DNA from: Rhodoferax koreense
Lineage (GTDB): Bacteria; Pseudomonadota; Gammaproteobacteria; Burkholderiales; Burkholderiaceae_C
DNA length: 64,000 nt
Assembly (NCBI RefSeq): GCF_001955695.1
Contig: NZ_CP019236.1
Coordinates: 5,084,001 to 5,148,000 of the forward strand
Direction of reading: 5' to 3'
Shown: positions 1 to 7,951 of the stretch, in pieces
Position numbering within the stretch: the first letter of the stretch is position 1
Layout of the letters: every line of letters begins with the position of its first letter
Translations under genes and position numbers: made by a program
Notes under the pieces: generated by a model
What the model saw: only the letters and a program-made list of their open reading frames with translations
Told to the model about the DNA's origin: nothing
Databases searched by the model: none

Positions 1-2
1 GC

Positions 3-275
3 GGCCAGGAGGAGTCCTACCACCCAGAGAGCTACAACCGCTACTACTTCGATGCCTTCCTGCCGCCCTACGAGCAGACCGCATCGCTGTGCGGCATGCG
101 CTTCCTGCCGCCGCTGATCCTGCACGGCGCGCACAGCGTAGGCCGCGACGCGGTCGTGGCCCATGTCGAAAGTTTCCGTCAGCACCTGCAGACCTACCCC
201 GCCTGGGCCGGCGCGGAAACCCTGGCCTACGAGGCGATGCGCCGCACCGGCCCCGGCATCGAAGCGGACGTCTAA
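3..275 (+). CDS. KefF-like NAD(P)H:quinone oxidoreductase, C-terminal part (5' truncated)
   Basis: Open from the window edge in frame 3 to a TAA at 273-275, about 90 residues. The segment SYNRYYFDAFLPPYEQTA followed by CGMRFLPPLILHGAH resembles the C-terminal region of flavodoxin-fold NAD(P)H:quinone oxidoreductases of the KefF/MdaB group. KefF is the cytoplasmic ancillary subunit that activates the glutathione-gated K+ efflux antiporter KefC. It stands 7 nt before a KefC-type antiporter gene, the usual kefF-kefC order, which supports the call. The FMN-binding N-terminal half lies outside the window, so the enzyme class rests on the C-terminus and the neighbour. Confidence 0.75.
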   Translation, partial: GQEESYHPESYNRYYFDAFLPPYEQTASLCGMRFLPPLILHGAHSVGRDAVVAHVESFRQHLQTYPAWAGAETLAYEAMRRTGPGIEADV

Positions 276-282
276 CACTGCC

Positions 283-2136
283 ATGGAACACGCACCCGCC
301 TGGCTGGTCAACAGCCTCGTCTACCTCAGCGCCGCGGTCATCATCGTGCCGCTGTCGCAATTCCTCGGCCTGGGCTCAATCATCGGCTACCTGGCCGCGG
401 GCATCGCCATCGGTCCGTGGGGCCTGGGCTTCGTCACCAACGTGCAGGACATCCTGCATTTCGCCGAATTCGGCGTGGTGCTGATGCTGTTCCTGATCGG
501 CCTGGAACTCGAGCCCAAACGCCTGTGGAGCCTGCGCCGGCCGATCTTCGGCTGGGGCACGGCCCAGGTCGCGGGCTGCGCCGCCGCCATCTTCCTCGGC
601 GCCTGCGCCTTCGGCGTGCCGTGGCAGGTCGGCCTGACGGCGGCGCTCGGCTTGGCGCTTTCCAGCACCGCCATCGCGCTGCAGGTCATGGGCGAGCGCA
701 ACCTGCTGCCCACGAGCAGCGGCCAGGCCAGCTTCTCGATCCTGCTGTTCCAGGACGTGGCCGCCATCCCCATCCTCGCGCTGATCCCGCTGCTCGGCCA
801 GGGTCTGGAGCCAAATCAGGCTGCAGAGCACACCAATCGCGCGGTGGAAGCTCTCAAAATCGTAGCAGTCATCGTGGGCATCATCCTTGGCGGCCGGCTC
901 CTGCTGCGCCCCCTGTTTCGCTGGATCGCGCGCACCAACAGCACCGAGATCTTCACCGCCGCCGCGCTGCTGCTGGTGGTGGGCATCGCCGCGCTGATGC
1001 AGCTCGTCGGGCTGTCGATGGCGCTTGGCGCCTTTCTCGCCGGCGTGCTGCTGGCCGAGAGCGAATACCGGCGCGAACTCGAAACCGACATCGCGCCTTT
1101 CAAGGGCCTGCTGCTCGGGCTGTTCTTCATCGCCGTGGGCATGAGCGTGGATTTCGGCGTGCTGCTGCGCGAGCCCGGCACCACGGCGCTGATCGTGGTC
1201 GGCTTCCTCGCCGCCAAGATGGCCGTGATCTGGGGCCTGGCCAAGGCCATGGGCCTGCCGTTCCAGGAGCGGCCGGTGTTCACCATCCTGCTGGCCCAGG
1301 GTGGCGAGTTCGCCTTCGTGGTGTTCCAGGCCGCGGCCGGCGCCCATGTGTTCTCGGCCGAGGTGGCCTCGCAGCTCGTGGCGGCCGTGGCCCTGTCGAT
1401 GCTGGTCAGCCCGCTGCTGCTGGTGGCGGTCGACAAGCTTCTGATGCCGCGTTTCGCGATGCGTGGCACCGGCAGGACGCTCGAGGAAATTGCGGAACAG
1501 CAGGAGGCACCGATCATCATCGCCGGCTTCGGCCGCTACGGCCAGATCGTCGGCCGCACGCTCTTGGCCCAGGGCATCGGCTGCACCGTGCTCGACCACG
1601 ACGCCGACACGGTGGAGGCCATCCGCGCCTTCGGCTACCGCTGCTTCTACGGCGACGCGACGCGGCTCGACCTGCTGCGCATGTCGGGTGCGGCCACGGC
1701 CAAGGTGCTGGTGGTGGCGGTCAATGAGGTCGAACAGAGCCTGAAGATCGTCGACATCGCACGTGAACATTTCCCGCATTTGAAGATCGTGGCGCGTGCC
1801 CGCGACGTGCCGCACTGGGGCGAGCTGCGCGACCGTGGCGTGGTCCAGGTCGAGCGCGAACTGTTCGAGTCGAGCCTGCGCAGCGCCCGTTCGGTGATGG
1901 AACTGCTCGGCCTCACACCCAACATCGCGCGACAGAAGACCATGCGTTTTCGCCTGCACAACATTGCGCTGTTCGAGGAGCTGTACCCGCACCGCCGCGA
2001 CCGCGTGAAGGCGCTGGCGGTGGCCAAGCGCGGCCGGCAGCAACTCGAGGAGCAGATGGCCAAGGAACGCGAGCAGCAGGCGCAGCGCCGGCCTGGCGGA
2101 TGGGGACCGGGGCCCGACCGCAATCCGCCGCCCTGA
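283..2136 (+). CDS. kefC: KefC-type glutathione-regulated K+/H+ antiporter
   Basis: 617 residues from ATG 283. This start lies just after the KefF-like stop and begins at the first membrane segment; an upstream in-frame ATG at 163 would run through the previous gene. Residues 1 to about 390 form a dozen hydrophobic helices of the CPA2 (Na+/H+ exchanger) fold. Residues about 408-525 form a Rossmann TrkA-N/RCK domain with the GFGRYG dinucleotide loop. A charged C-terminal tail follows. KefC exchanges K+ for H+ in the inner membrane, is held shut by glutathione and opened by electrophile adducts. Length and two-domain layout match KefB/KefC. KefB cannot be excluded, but the KefF-like partner upstream favours KefC. 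Confidence 0.88.
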   Translation: MEHAPAWLVNSLVYLSAAVIIVPLSQFLGLGSIIGYLAAGIAIGPWGLGFVTNVQDILHFAEFGVVLMLFLIGLELEPKRLWSLRRPIFGWGTAQVAGCAAAIFLGACAFGVPWQVGLTAALGLALSSTAIALQVMGERNLLPTSSGQASFSILLFQDVAAIPILALIPLLGQGLEPNQAAEHTNRAVEALKIVAVIVGIILGGRLLLRPLFRWIARTNSTEIFTAAALLLVVGIAALMQLVGLSMALGAFLAGVLLAESEYRRELETDIAPFKGLLLGLFFIAVGMSVDFGVLLREPGTTALIVVGFLAAKMAVIWGLAKAMGLPFQERPVFTILLAQGGEFAFVVFQAAAGAHVFSAEVASQLVAAVALSMLVSPLLLVAVDKLLMPRFAMRGTGRTLEEIAEQQEAPIIIAGFGRYGQIVGRTLLAQGIGCTVLDHDADTVEAIRAFGYRCFYGDATRLDLLRMSGAATAKVLVVAVNEVEQSLKIVDIAREHFPHLKIVARARDVPHWGELRDRGVVQVERELFESSLRSARSVMELLGLTPNIARQKTMRFRLHNIALFEELYPHRRDRVKALAVAKRGRQQLEEQMAKEREQQAQRRPGGWGPGPDRNPPP

Positions 2137-2155
2137 ACCGTTTTGTTGCAAAGCG

Positions 2156-2183
2156 TGGATCAATCGATCCCAATTATGCAATT
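2156..2183 (+). promoter_or_regulatory. Conserved 28-bp putative LysR operator, copy 1 of 3
   Basis: Reads TGGATCAAT, then 12 nt containing TCC and AA, then TGCAATT. Copies 2 (6271-6298) and 3 (13794-13821), read on the minus strand, share 20 of 28 positions. Each copy lies upstream of a gene for dicarboxylate-type metabolism and in the same orientation relative to it. Here it ends 32 nt before the start of the PrpF-Bug fusion gene. Binding by the LysR protein at 6334 is inferred from its proximity to copy 2. Confidence 0.6.
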
Positions 2184-2215
2184 CACAAACGTTGCCGTGG
2201 TTCGCAGAATGAGGG

Positions 2216-4249
2216 ATGAACAAAATCATCCCCTGTGTCCTGATGCGCGCGGGCACCTCGCGCGGCCCGTTCTTCCTGCGCGAATGGCTGCCTGAGAGCG
2301 ACGCGGCCCGCGACGAAGCGCTGATCGGCGCCATCGGTGCCTCCGACCCCCTGCAGCTCGACGGCGTGGGCGGCGGCAGCACCCTCAACAGCAAGGTGGC
2401 CATCGTCTCGCGTTCCACCCAGCCCGACTGCGACCTCGACTACCTGTTCGCCCAGGTCGGCGTGGGCCACCGCTCGGTCGACACCCGGCCCAACTGCGGC
2501 AACATGCTGTCCGGCGTGGCGCCTTTCGGCATCGAACAGGGTTTGGTGCAGGCGCAGGAAGGCATCACCCGCGTGCGTGTCTTCAACGTCAATACCCGCT
2601 CGCGCATCGACGTGACCGTGCGCACACCCAACCGCCGCGTGACCTACGAGGGCGAGGCCCGCATCGACGGCGTGGCCGGCACCGCGGCGCCGATCCTGTT
2701 GGATTTCCTCGACGCCTGGGGCGCCGTCACCGGCCATGTGTTTCCCACCGGTCGGCGCATCGATCACATCGACGGCACGGCCGTCACCTGCATCGATGCG
2801 GCCATGCCGCTGATGATCATCCGCGCCGCGGACCTGGGCGTCACCGGCCGCGAGAAGCCGGTGGCCCTCGACGCCAACACCGAACTGCTCGAACGCATCG
2901 AAACGCTGCGCCTGCAGGCCGGCCGCATGATGGGCCTGGGCGACGTGTCCAACAGCGTGATCCCCAAGCCGGTGCTGGTGAGCGAGGGCGACACGCCGAA
3001 CAGCATCACCTCGCGCTATTTCACGCCGCGTCGCTGCCACGCCTCCCATGCCGTCACCGGCGCCATCGGCGTGGCCAGCGCCTTCGCCCTGCCCGGCACG
3101 GTGGCCAGCGGCATCGCCCGCGCGCCTGGCGGACACCAACTGGTGGTGCTGCACCCCGCGGGGCAGATCGACGTGGAAGTGGAACTCGAAGGACAGGGCC
3201 AGGAGGCTCAGGTGAAGCGCGCCGCGCTGGTGCGCACCGCACGCAAGATCATGCAGGGCGAAATGCACCTGCCCGACTACGTCTTTTCGCGCCCCGCCGA
3301 AACGGCAACAACGGCCACGGCGGCCACGCCCGTGCGCAAACCCATCACCATCATCGTGCCGACCAGCGCCGGCGGCGGCAACGACACCATGGCGCGCATC
3401 GTCGCCAGCAAGATGGGGCCGCTGCTCGGCCAGGAGGTGCTGGTCGACAACCGCGCCGGTGCGAACGGCGCCATCGCCAGCGAATACGTGGCCCATGCCG
3501 AACCGGATGGCCACACCCTGATGTTCGGCTATGTCGGCACCCACGCCATGAACCCGGCCCTGCAGAAGCTCGGCTACGACCCGGTGGCCGACTTCGCGCC
3601 CATCGGACTCGTCGGCTCCTCGCCGACGCTGATGGTGGCCCATCCCGGCGTGGCCGCGGCGACCATGGCCGGATTGGTGGCGCAGCTCCGGGCCGAACCC
3701 GGCCGCATCACCTATGCCTCGGCCGGCGACGGCACGCCGCCGCACTTCGCCGCCGCGCTGTTCCAGCTCGGCACCGACACGGTGATGACCGGCGTGAAAC
3801 ACGAAGGCGCGGCCCCGGCCATCGCCGACACCGCCAGCGGCCGTACGCAGCTGATGTTCCCCAGCCTGTTCACCGCCCTGCCCTTCATCCGCAGCGGCCA
3901 GCTGCGCGCGCTCGCCGTCGCCGGCCCGGTGCCCTTGCCGAGCCTGCCCGGCGTGCGGACGCTGGCCGAAGCCGGTGTCGCGGGCGTGGAGGTGACGCAG
4001 TGGTACGGCCTGTTCGCGCCGGCCCACACTCCTGCGGACGTGCTCGAAAAGCTGAACCGGGCCCTGAACCAGGTGCTGGCCGACCCGGCGGTGATCGCCC
4101 ATTTCGAGAGCAATGGCGCCAGCGTCGAACCCGGCAGCGCCGATGCGCTGGCGACCCGGGTCCAGGCCGATCTGGCCCGCTGGCGCGCCGTCGTGGCTCA
4201 AGGCGGGCTGGCGGCGCCGGAACCACGCATGGTGGCGGTGCTGGACTAG
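2216..4249 (+). CDS. PrpF-family isomerase fused to a Bug (TctC) solute-binding domain
   Basis: 677 residues in one frame. Residues 1-359 are a complete PrpF/4-oxalomesaconate tautomerase/methylitaconate isomerase-type protein: MRAGTSRG start, GGGSTLNSK with Lys60, NCGNMLSG with Cys94. The Lys-Cys spacing of 34 equals that of K73/C107 in Shewanella PrpF. A second Cys is in RRCHASHAVTG. Residues 360-372 are an Ala/Thr linker. Residues 373 to about 670 are a Bug domain (IIVPTSAGGGND, NGAIASE, MFPSLFTA) very like the Bug protein encoded at 5192-6181. No signal peptide precedes either half, so the binding domain should be cytoplasmic, unlike normal periplasmic Bug proteins. PrpF enzymes move double bonds in C5-C7 di/tricarboxylates. 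ATG 2216 has only a close GAGGG as ribosome binding site but is needed for the first beta strand. An operator copy lies upstream. Confidence 0.85.
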   Translation: MNKIIPCVLMRAGTSRGPFFLREWLPESDAARDEALIGAIGASDPLQLDGVGGGSTLNSKVAIVSRSTQPDCDLDYLFAQVGVGHRSVDTRPNCGNMLSGVAPFGIEQGLVQAQEGITRVRVFNVNTRSRIDVTVRTPNRRVTYEGEARIDGVAGTAAPILLDFLDAWGAVTGHVFPTGRRIDHIDGTAVTCIDAAMPLMIIRAADLGVTGREKPVALDANTELLERIETLRLQAGRMMGLGDVSNSVIPKPVLVSEGDTPNSITSRYFTPRRCHASHAVTGAIGVASAFALPGTVASGIARAPGGHQLVVLHPAGQIDVEVELEGQGQEAQVKRAALVRTARKIMQGEMHLPDYVFSRPAETATTATAATPVRKPITIIVPTSAGGGNDTMARIVASKMGPLLGQEVLVDNRAGANGAIASEYVAHAEPDGHTLMFGYVGTHAMNPALQKLGYDPVADFAPIGLVGSSPTLMVAHPGVAAATMAGLVAQLRAEPGRITYASAGDGTPPHFAAALFQLGTDTVMTGVKHEGAAPAIADTASGRTQLMFPSLFTALPFIRSGQLRALAVAGPVPLPSLPGVRTLAEAGVAGVEVTQWYGLFAPAHTPADVLEKLNRALNQVLADPAVIAHFESNGASVEPGSADALATRVQADLARWRAVVAQGGLAAPEPRMVAVLD

Positions 4250-4407
4250 GACGGGAACCGCGCCGCGGCGCCAGTTCCGCGGTATCTCTAGGATGGGGCC
4301 GCGCGGGTTCCCGGCATACCGGGTAGCATGAAGCCATGCACTCGCCCGACATCAAAGCCGTCACGCCCCGTGGTTTCCAGCGTGCGTCTTGGATGCCGTG
4401 CTGAACC

Positions 4408-5148
4408 GTGCGCGTCGCCGTACGCCGCGGGCTGGCCTTGCTCATCCTCGCCGCCGCCACTGCGCTGGGCCATGCCCTCTACACCGGCGCGCTGGTCGTG
4501 CCGGAGCGTTTCAACCCCTGGGCGCCGCTGAACGTGATGGCCGAGCCGAACTTCCTCACCGGCTACAAGCTGAGCCGCAGCCGCGCCGATCCTGAGCGCT
4601 GCCTCGCCGCCCTGGCCCGCACCGGCATGGCCTACGAGCCGGTGCCCGACCGCAGCACCGGCGTGGGCTGCGGCTTCACCCATGCCGTGCGGCTGCGCGA
4701 CGCGGGCCTGCGCATCGGCGCACCGCTGACGCTGAGCTGCCCGATGGCGCTGTCTTTCTTCATGTGGGAGAAGCATGCGCTGCAGCCCGCGGCGCAACGA
4801 CATTTCGGCCAGCGCATCACCGGCCTGCAACACTTCGGCAGTTATGCCTGCCGCAACATCAACACCGGCGAAGGCAGTGCGCCCGGCGCCGGCGACAGGC
4901 CGCGTTCCCGCAGCCGGCATGCCACGGCGGATGCCCTGGACATCGCCGGCTTCACGCTGCAGAACGGCCGGCGGATCACGGTGCTGCAGGACTGGAAGGA
5001 TGCCGGCACCGACGCCGAAGCCCGGATGCTGGGCGAGGCGCACGACGGCGCCTGCAGATTCTTCACCGGCGTGCTCGGCCCGGCCTACAACGCCGTGCAC
5101 CGCGACCACTTCCACCTGGAGACCGGCGGCTATTCGATGTGCCGGTGA
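4408..5148 (+). CDS. Extensin-like C-terminal domain (DUF1-type) protein
   Basis: 246 residues from GTG 4408. The N-terminus (LALLILAAATALGHALYTG) is a membrane anchor or uncleaved signal, so the rest should be periplasmic. The region around residues 60-246 shows the extensin-like_C pattern: conserved Cys residues (CLAAL, GCGFTHAV, SCPMALSFFMWE), YACRNINTG, HATADALDIAGF, and VHRDHFHLETG at the end. The His/Asp pattern near SRHATADALDI and HRDHFHLE resembles metal-dependent peptidoglycan D,D-peptidases (MepA/VanX-like), but the enzymatic role of the family is not settled. It stands alone, convergent with the Bug gene downstream. Confidence 0.75.
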   Translation: MRVAVRRGLALLILAAATALGHALYTGALVVPERFNPWAPLNVMAEPNFLTGYKLSRSRADPERCLAALARTGMAYEPVPDRSTGVGCGFTHAVRLRDAGLRIGAPLTLSCPMALSFFMWEKHALQPAAQRHFGQRITGLQHFGSYACRNINTGEGSAPGAGDRPRSRSRHATADALDIAGFTLQNGRRITVLQDWKDAGTDAEARMLGEAHDGACRFFTGVLGPAYNAVHRDHFHLETGGYSMCR

Positions 5149-5155
5149 ATGCCTG

Positions 5156-5171
5156 GGCCGATGGATCGGCC
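5156..5171. terminator. Perfect hairpin between convergent genes
   Basis: GGCCGAT-GG-ATCGGCC forms a perfect 7-bp stem with a 2-nt centre in the 43-nt gap between the convergent extensin-like and Bug genes. No T run follows on either strand, so intrinsic termination is uncertain. The loop is also very tight for an RNA hairpin. Confidence 0.25.
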
Positions 5172-5191
5172 GACCGGCACGATCAACCTGA

Positions 5192-6181
5192 TCAGTCCGC
5201 GGTGAGCTTGGCGGCCTGCACCACCTTCTTCCACTTGACCTGTTCCGCCTGCACGAAGCTGCGCATCTGCTCCAGCCCCATGGTCTGGACTTCGGCACCA
5301 TGGTCTTCCAGGCGCTTGACCACGGCCGGATCGGCCAGCACCTGGTTCAGCACTTTGTTGAGCTGCTCCAGCACCGGCTTGGGCGTCTTGGCGGGCGCGA
5401 AGATGGCGTACCACTGCGACACATCGACGTTGTCGATGCCCTGCTCCTTGAGCGTGGGCACGTCGGGCATCAACGGCGAGCGTTTTTCGCCCGCCACGCC
5501 CAGCGCCTTGAGCTTGCCAGCCTTCACATAGGGCATGGCCGTGAAAAGGCTGGGGAACATGACCTGTGTCTGGCCGCCGATGGTGTCGGTGACGGCCGGT
5601 GCCGACCCCTTGTACGGCACGTGCAGCATGCTGGTGCCGGTGGAGAGCTTGAACATCTCGGCGGCGAAGTGCGGCGCCGTGCCGTTGCCGGCCGAGGCAT
5701 AGCCGGTCTTGTCGGGCGCGGCCTTGAGCAGGGCCACCAATTCCTTGGCATTGCTGGCGGGCACCTTGGGGTTGGCCACCATCAGCGTGGCGGAGTAGCC
5801 CACCATGCCCACCGGCTCGAAATCCTTGACCGGGTCGTAGCGCAGCTTCTGCAGCGCCGGGTTCATCGCATGGGTGGCGATGTAGCCGAGCATCAGGGTG
5901 TAGCCATCCGGCGCGGCGCGCGCGACGAATTCGCTAGCGATGGCGCCATTGCCGCCCGCCTTGTTGTCCACGATGATCGGCTGCTTGAGGATGACCGACA
6001 TGGCTTGGCCGATCGTGCGGGCCATCGCGTCGTTGGCGCCACCGGCGGCCGTGGGCACGACGATGTTGATGGTTTTCTCGGGGTAGGCGGCGAAGGTGGC
6101 GCCCCCCGCGAATGCGGCGGTGATGGCGATGGCGAGCGTGGTGGAAATCGCGCCGAGCGCGCGGCGTTTCTGAATCTGCAT
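5192..6181 (-). CDS. Bug/TctC-family periplasmic solute-binding protein
   Basis: 329 residues from ATG 6181, preceded by GGAGACAACA. Residues 1-32 are a Sec signal (ALGAISTTLAIAITAAFAGGATFA). The mature protein has Bug hallmarks: INIVVPTAAGGANDAMAR, VDNKAGGNGAIAS, PDGYTLMLG and HVPYKGSAPAV. Bug proteins bind organic acids for tripartite tricarboxylate transporters, but no TctA/TctB genes are nearby, as is common in Burkholderiales. It shares long identical runs (THAMNPALQKL, MFPSLFTA, LNQVLADPAV) with the C-terminal half of the fusion gene at 2216, so the two are close paralogs. It is divergent from the LysR gene at 6334, with a conserved operator between them. The ligand is probably the same C4-C6 dicarboxylate family that the island degrades (inference). 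Confidence 0.9.
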   Translation of the reverse strand: MQIQKRRALGAISTTLAIAITAAFAGGATFAAYPEKTINIVVPTAAGGANDAMARTIGQAMSVILKQPIIVDNKAGGNGAIASEFVARAAPDGYTLMLGYIATHAMNPALQKLRYDPVKDFEPVGMVGYSATLMVANPKVPASNAKELVALLKAAPDKTGYASAGNGTAPHFAAEMFKLSTGTSMLHVPYKGSAPAVTDTIGGQTQVMFPSLFTAMPYVKAGKLKALGVAGEKRSPLMPDVPTLKEQGIDNVDVSQWYAIFAPAKTPKPVLEQLNKVLNQVLADPAVVKRLEDHGAEVQTMGLEQMRSFVQAEQVKWKKVVQAAKLTAD

Positions 6182-6270
6182 TTGTTGTCTCCGTTGGATG
6201 GGGCGGTGGTATCCGGCTTGGCATGGGCTTGACCGTGGAACTGATGTTCGCCCATGCATCACCCCCTGTA

Positions 6271-6298
6271 AATTGCATGTTTAGGAAGCATTGATGCA
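6271..6298 (-). promoter_or_regulatory. Conserved 28-bp putative LysR operator, copy 2 of 3
   Basis: On the minus strand it reads TGCATCAAT, 12 nt with CTTCC and AA, then TGCAATT. It lies in the 152-nt gap between the divergent Bug (start 6181) and LysR (start 6334) genes, 89 nt upstream of the Bug start. That is the usual place for a LysR site controlling a divergent target and the regulator's own gene. Confidence 0.65.
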
Positions 6299-6333
6299 CA
6301 ATATGGATCAACCAAATCGAGGCGCGCCGTAGC

Positions 6334-7272
6334 ATGGCCATCAACTTCAACCTCAACGATCTGCAGGCCTTCCGAGCGGTGGCCGAGCTCAGCAGCTTTC
6401 GCAAGGCTGCCGATGCCCTGCACGTCTCGCAGCCGGCCTTCAGCCGGCGCATCGAGAAGCTGGAAGAAGCGCTCGGCGTGAAGCTGCTCGACCGCACCAC
6501 GCGCCGGGTCGACCTCACCGCCGTGGGCCGCGACTTCGACCGCAAGGTACAGCAGTTGCTGGACGACCTGGACAACACCCTGCTCGGCATCCGCGGCGTG
6601 GCCGGCACGCGCATGGGCGAGGTGACGATCGCCTGCGTGCCGTCCACCGTCTACTACTTTCTCTCGCAGGTGATCTCGCGCTACCACGAGCAGTATCCGA
6701 AGGTGCGCGTCAAGGTGTTCGATGCCAGCGCCAACGAAGTATTGTCGGCGGTGTCGCGCAGCGAGGCGGATTTCGGCCTCAACTTCATCGGCAGCCAGGA
6801 GCCCGACATCGAGTTCAAGCAGTTGCTGGAAGAGCGCTTCGTCGCCGCCTGCCGACGCGACCATCCGCTGGCCAGGAAGCGCCGCGTGGCCTGGACCGAG
6901 CTGGCCGCCTACGACTACATCGCGGTGAGCAAGGCCTCGGGCAACCGGCTGCTGCTGGACCAGGCCCTGTCCGGCCTGCCCGGGCTGCCGCAGAACATCT
7001 ACGAAGCCCAGCATGTGACGACCATGCTCGGCCTGGTGGAAGCCGGCCTCGGTGTGGCGGCGGTGCCGTCAATGGCCATGCCGGGTCCCGACCATCCGCT
7101 GCTGGTGAGCGTGCCGCTGGTGGACCCGGTGATCACCCGCAAGGTCGGGCTGATCCGTCGCAAGGGCCGGTCGCTGTCGCCGGCGGCGCAGCAGCTTTAT
7201 GAATTCTTCGCCGAGATGAAGGGCAAGCGCGGAAAGGGCGCAGGGCGAGGTGCGGGAGTGGAAACGAGGTGA
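6334..7272 (+). CDS. LysR-family transcriptional regulator, candidate master of the dicarboxylate island
   Basis: 312 residues. Residues about 4-63 form the winged helix-turn-helix (LQAFRAVAELSSFRKAADALHVSQPAFSRRIEKLEEALG), followed by a linker helix and a periplasmic-binding-like effector domain (about 92-300). It is divergent from the Bug gene. The shared 28-bp element upstream of the fusion gene, the Bug gene and the CoA operon makes this the best candidate regulator for all three. The inducer is probably a di/tricarboxylate intermediate (inference). The C-terminus is unusually basic (KGKRGKGAGRGAG). Confidence 0.88.
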   Translation: MAINFNLNDLQAFRAVAELSSFRKAADALHVSQPAFSRRIEKLEEALGVKLLDRTTRRVDLTAVGRDFDRKVQQLLDDLDNTLLGIRGVAGTRMGEVTIACVPSTVYYFLSQVISRYHEQYPKVRVKVFDASANEVLSAVSRSEADFGLNFIGSQEPDIEFKQLLEERFVAACRRDHPLARKRRVAWTELAAYDYIAVSKASGNRLLLDQALSGLPGLPQNIYEAQHVTTMLGLVEAGLGVAAVPSMAMPGPDHPLLVSVPLVDPVITRKVGLIRRKGRSLSPAAQQLYEFFAEMKGKRGKGAGRGAGVETR

Positions 7273-7329
7273 GCGGGGCTCCGTCCGGGAGGGCTGGGCT
7301 GCGAAGACTTGTTGCCTTGCCAGGCCTGC

Positions 7330-7352
7330 TTCGACAGGCTCAGCACGAAAGG
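7330..7352. repeat. TTCGACAGGCTCAG-type dispersed repeat, diverged single copy
   Basis: The sequence TTCGACAGGCTCAGCACGAA plus AGG matches the repeat found in arrays near 56, 59 and 60 kb. It lies in the 244-nt gap between the LysR and DUF1428 genes, alone and with two changes from the best copies. The gap also has a run of eight T near 7408. Confidence 0.7.
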
Positions 7353-7516
7353 GGGGTCCAGATTCACGGGGAGCGGTTGGTGCAGCCCCCGCACCCACAC
7401 CGCACGTCCCTTTTTTTTGAGGGCACCATGTCGAATCGAAGCCCCGCCGTTCGTCGAACGGATAGGCGGCGCCCTCATCCATCGCGCCGACCGATCAACC
7501 CAACAGGAGTGAAGAC

Positions 7517-7885
7517 ATGTCCTACATCGACGGTTTCGTGATTGCGGTGCCCACCGCCAACAAGCAGAAGTTCATCGACCACGCACGCCATTTCGACGCC
7601 ATGTTCATCGAACTGGGCGCGCTCCGCGTCATCGAGACCTGGGGCGACGACGTGCCCGACGGCAAGGTCACCGATTTTCGCCGCGCCGTCCAGGCCACGG
7701 CCGAGGAGACGGTCGCCTTCTCGTGGGTCGAATGGCCGGACAAGGCCACGCGCGACGCCGGGATGAAGAAGATGATGGAGGACCCGCGGATGGACCCGTC
7801 CACGCCGGGCAATCCGCCAATGCCCTTCGACGGCAAGCGCATGATCTTCGGCGGCTTTGAACAGGTTGTCGAAGTGAAGGCTTGA
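7517..7885 (+). CDS. DUF1428 family protein
   Basis: 122 residues from ATG 7517, preceded by AGGAG. The sequence MSYIDGFVIAVPTANKQKFI, the core WGDDVPDGKVTDF and the FSWVEWPDK strand are typical of DUF1428 (YbaA-like) proteins, small cytoplasmic ferredoxin-like alpha/beta barrels of unknown function. Length fits the family. It is monocistronic, with a repeat element upstream and the convergent dctA downstream. Its presence between dicarboxylate genes may be coincidental. Confidence 0.85.
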   Translation: MSYIDGFVIAVPTANKQKFIDHARHFDAMFIELGALRVIETWGDDVPDGKVTDFRRAVQATAEETVAFSWVEWPDKATRDAGMKKMMEDPRMDPSTPGNPPMPFDGKRMIFGGFEQVVEVKA

Positions 7886-7951
7886 GTCAGGGCGGCTCTG
7901 TCTGAATACCACCCGACAGAAAGCGTTGCCTGCCGGTAGACCCCTTGCATC

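Noticed and set aside
376..2418. 680-codon open frame antisense to kefC
   Set aside because: GC-rich antisense shadow. Its composition (His/Gln/Asp-rich, no fold motifs) and the clear antiporter on the other strand exclude it. The same holds for 2183-4201, 9280-11133 and 60225-62738.
7400..7420. Run of eight T near 7408 as an intrinsic terminator of the LysR gene
   Set aside because: No stable GC-rich hairpin directly precedes the T run on the plus strand.
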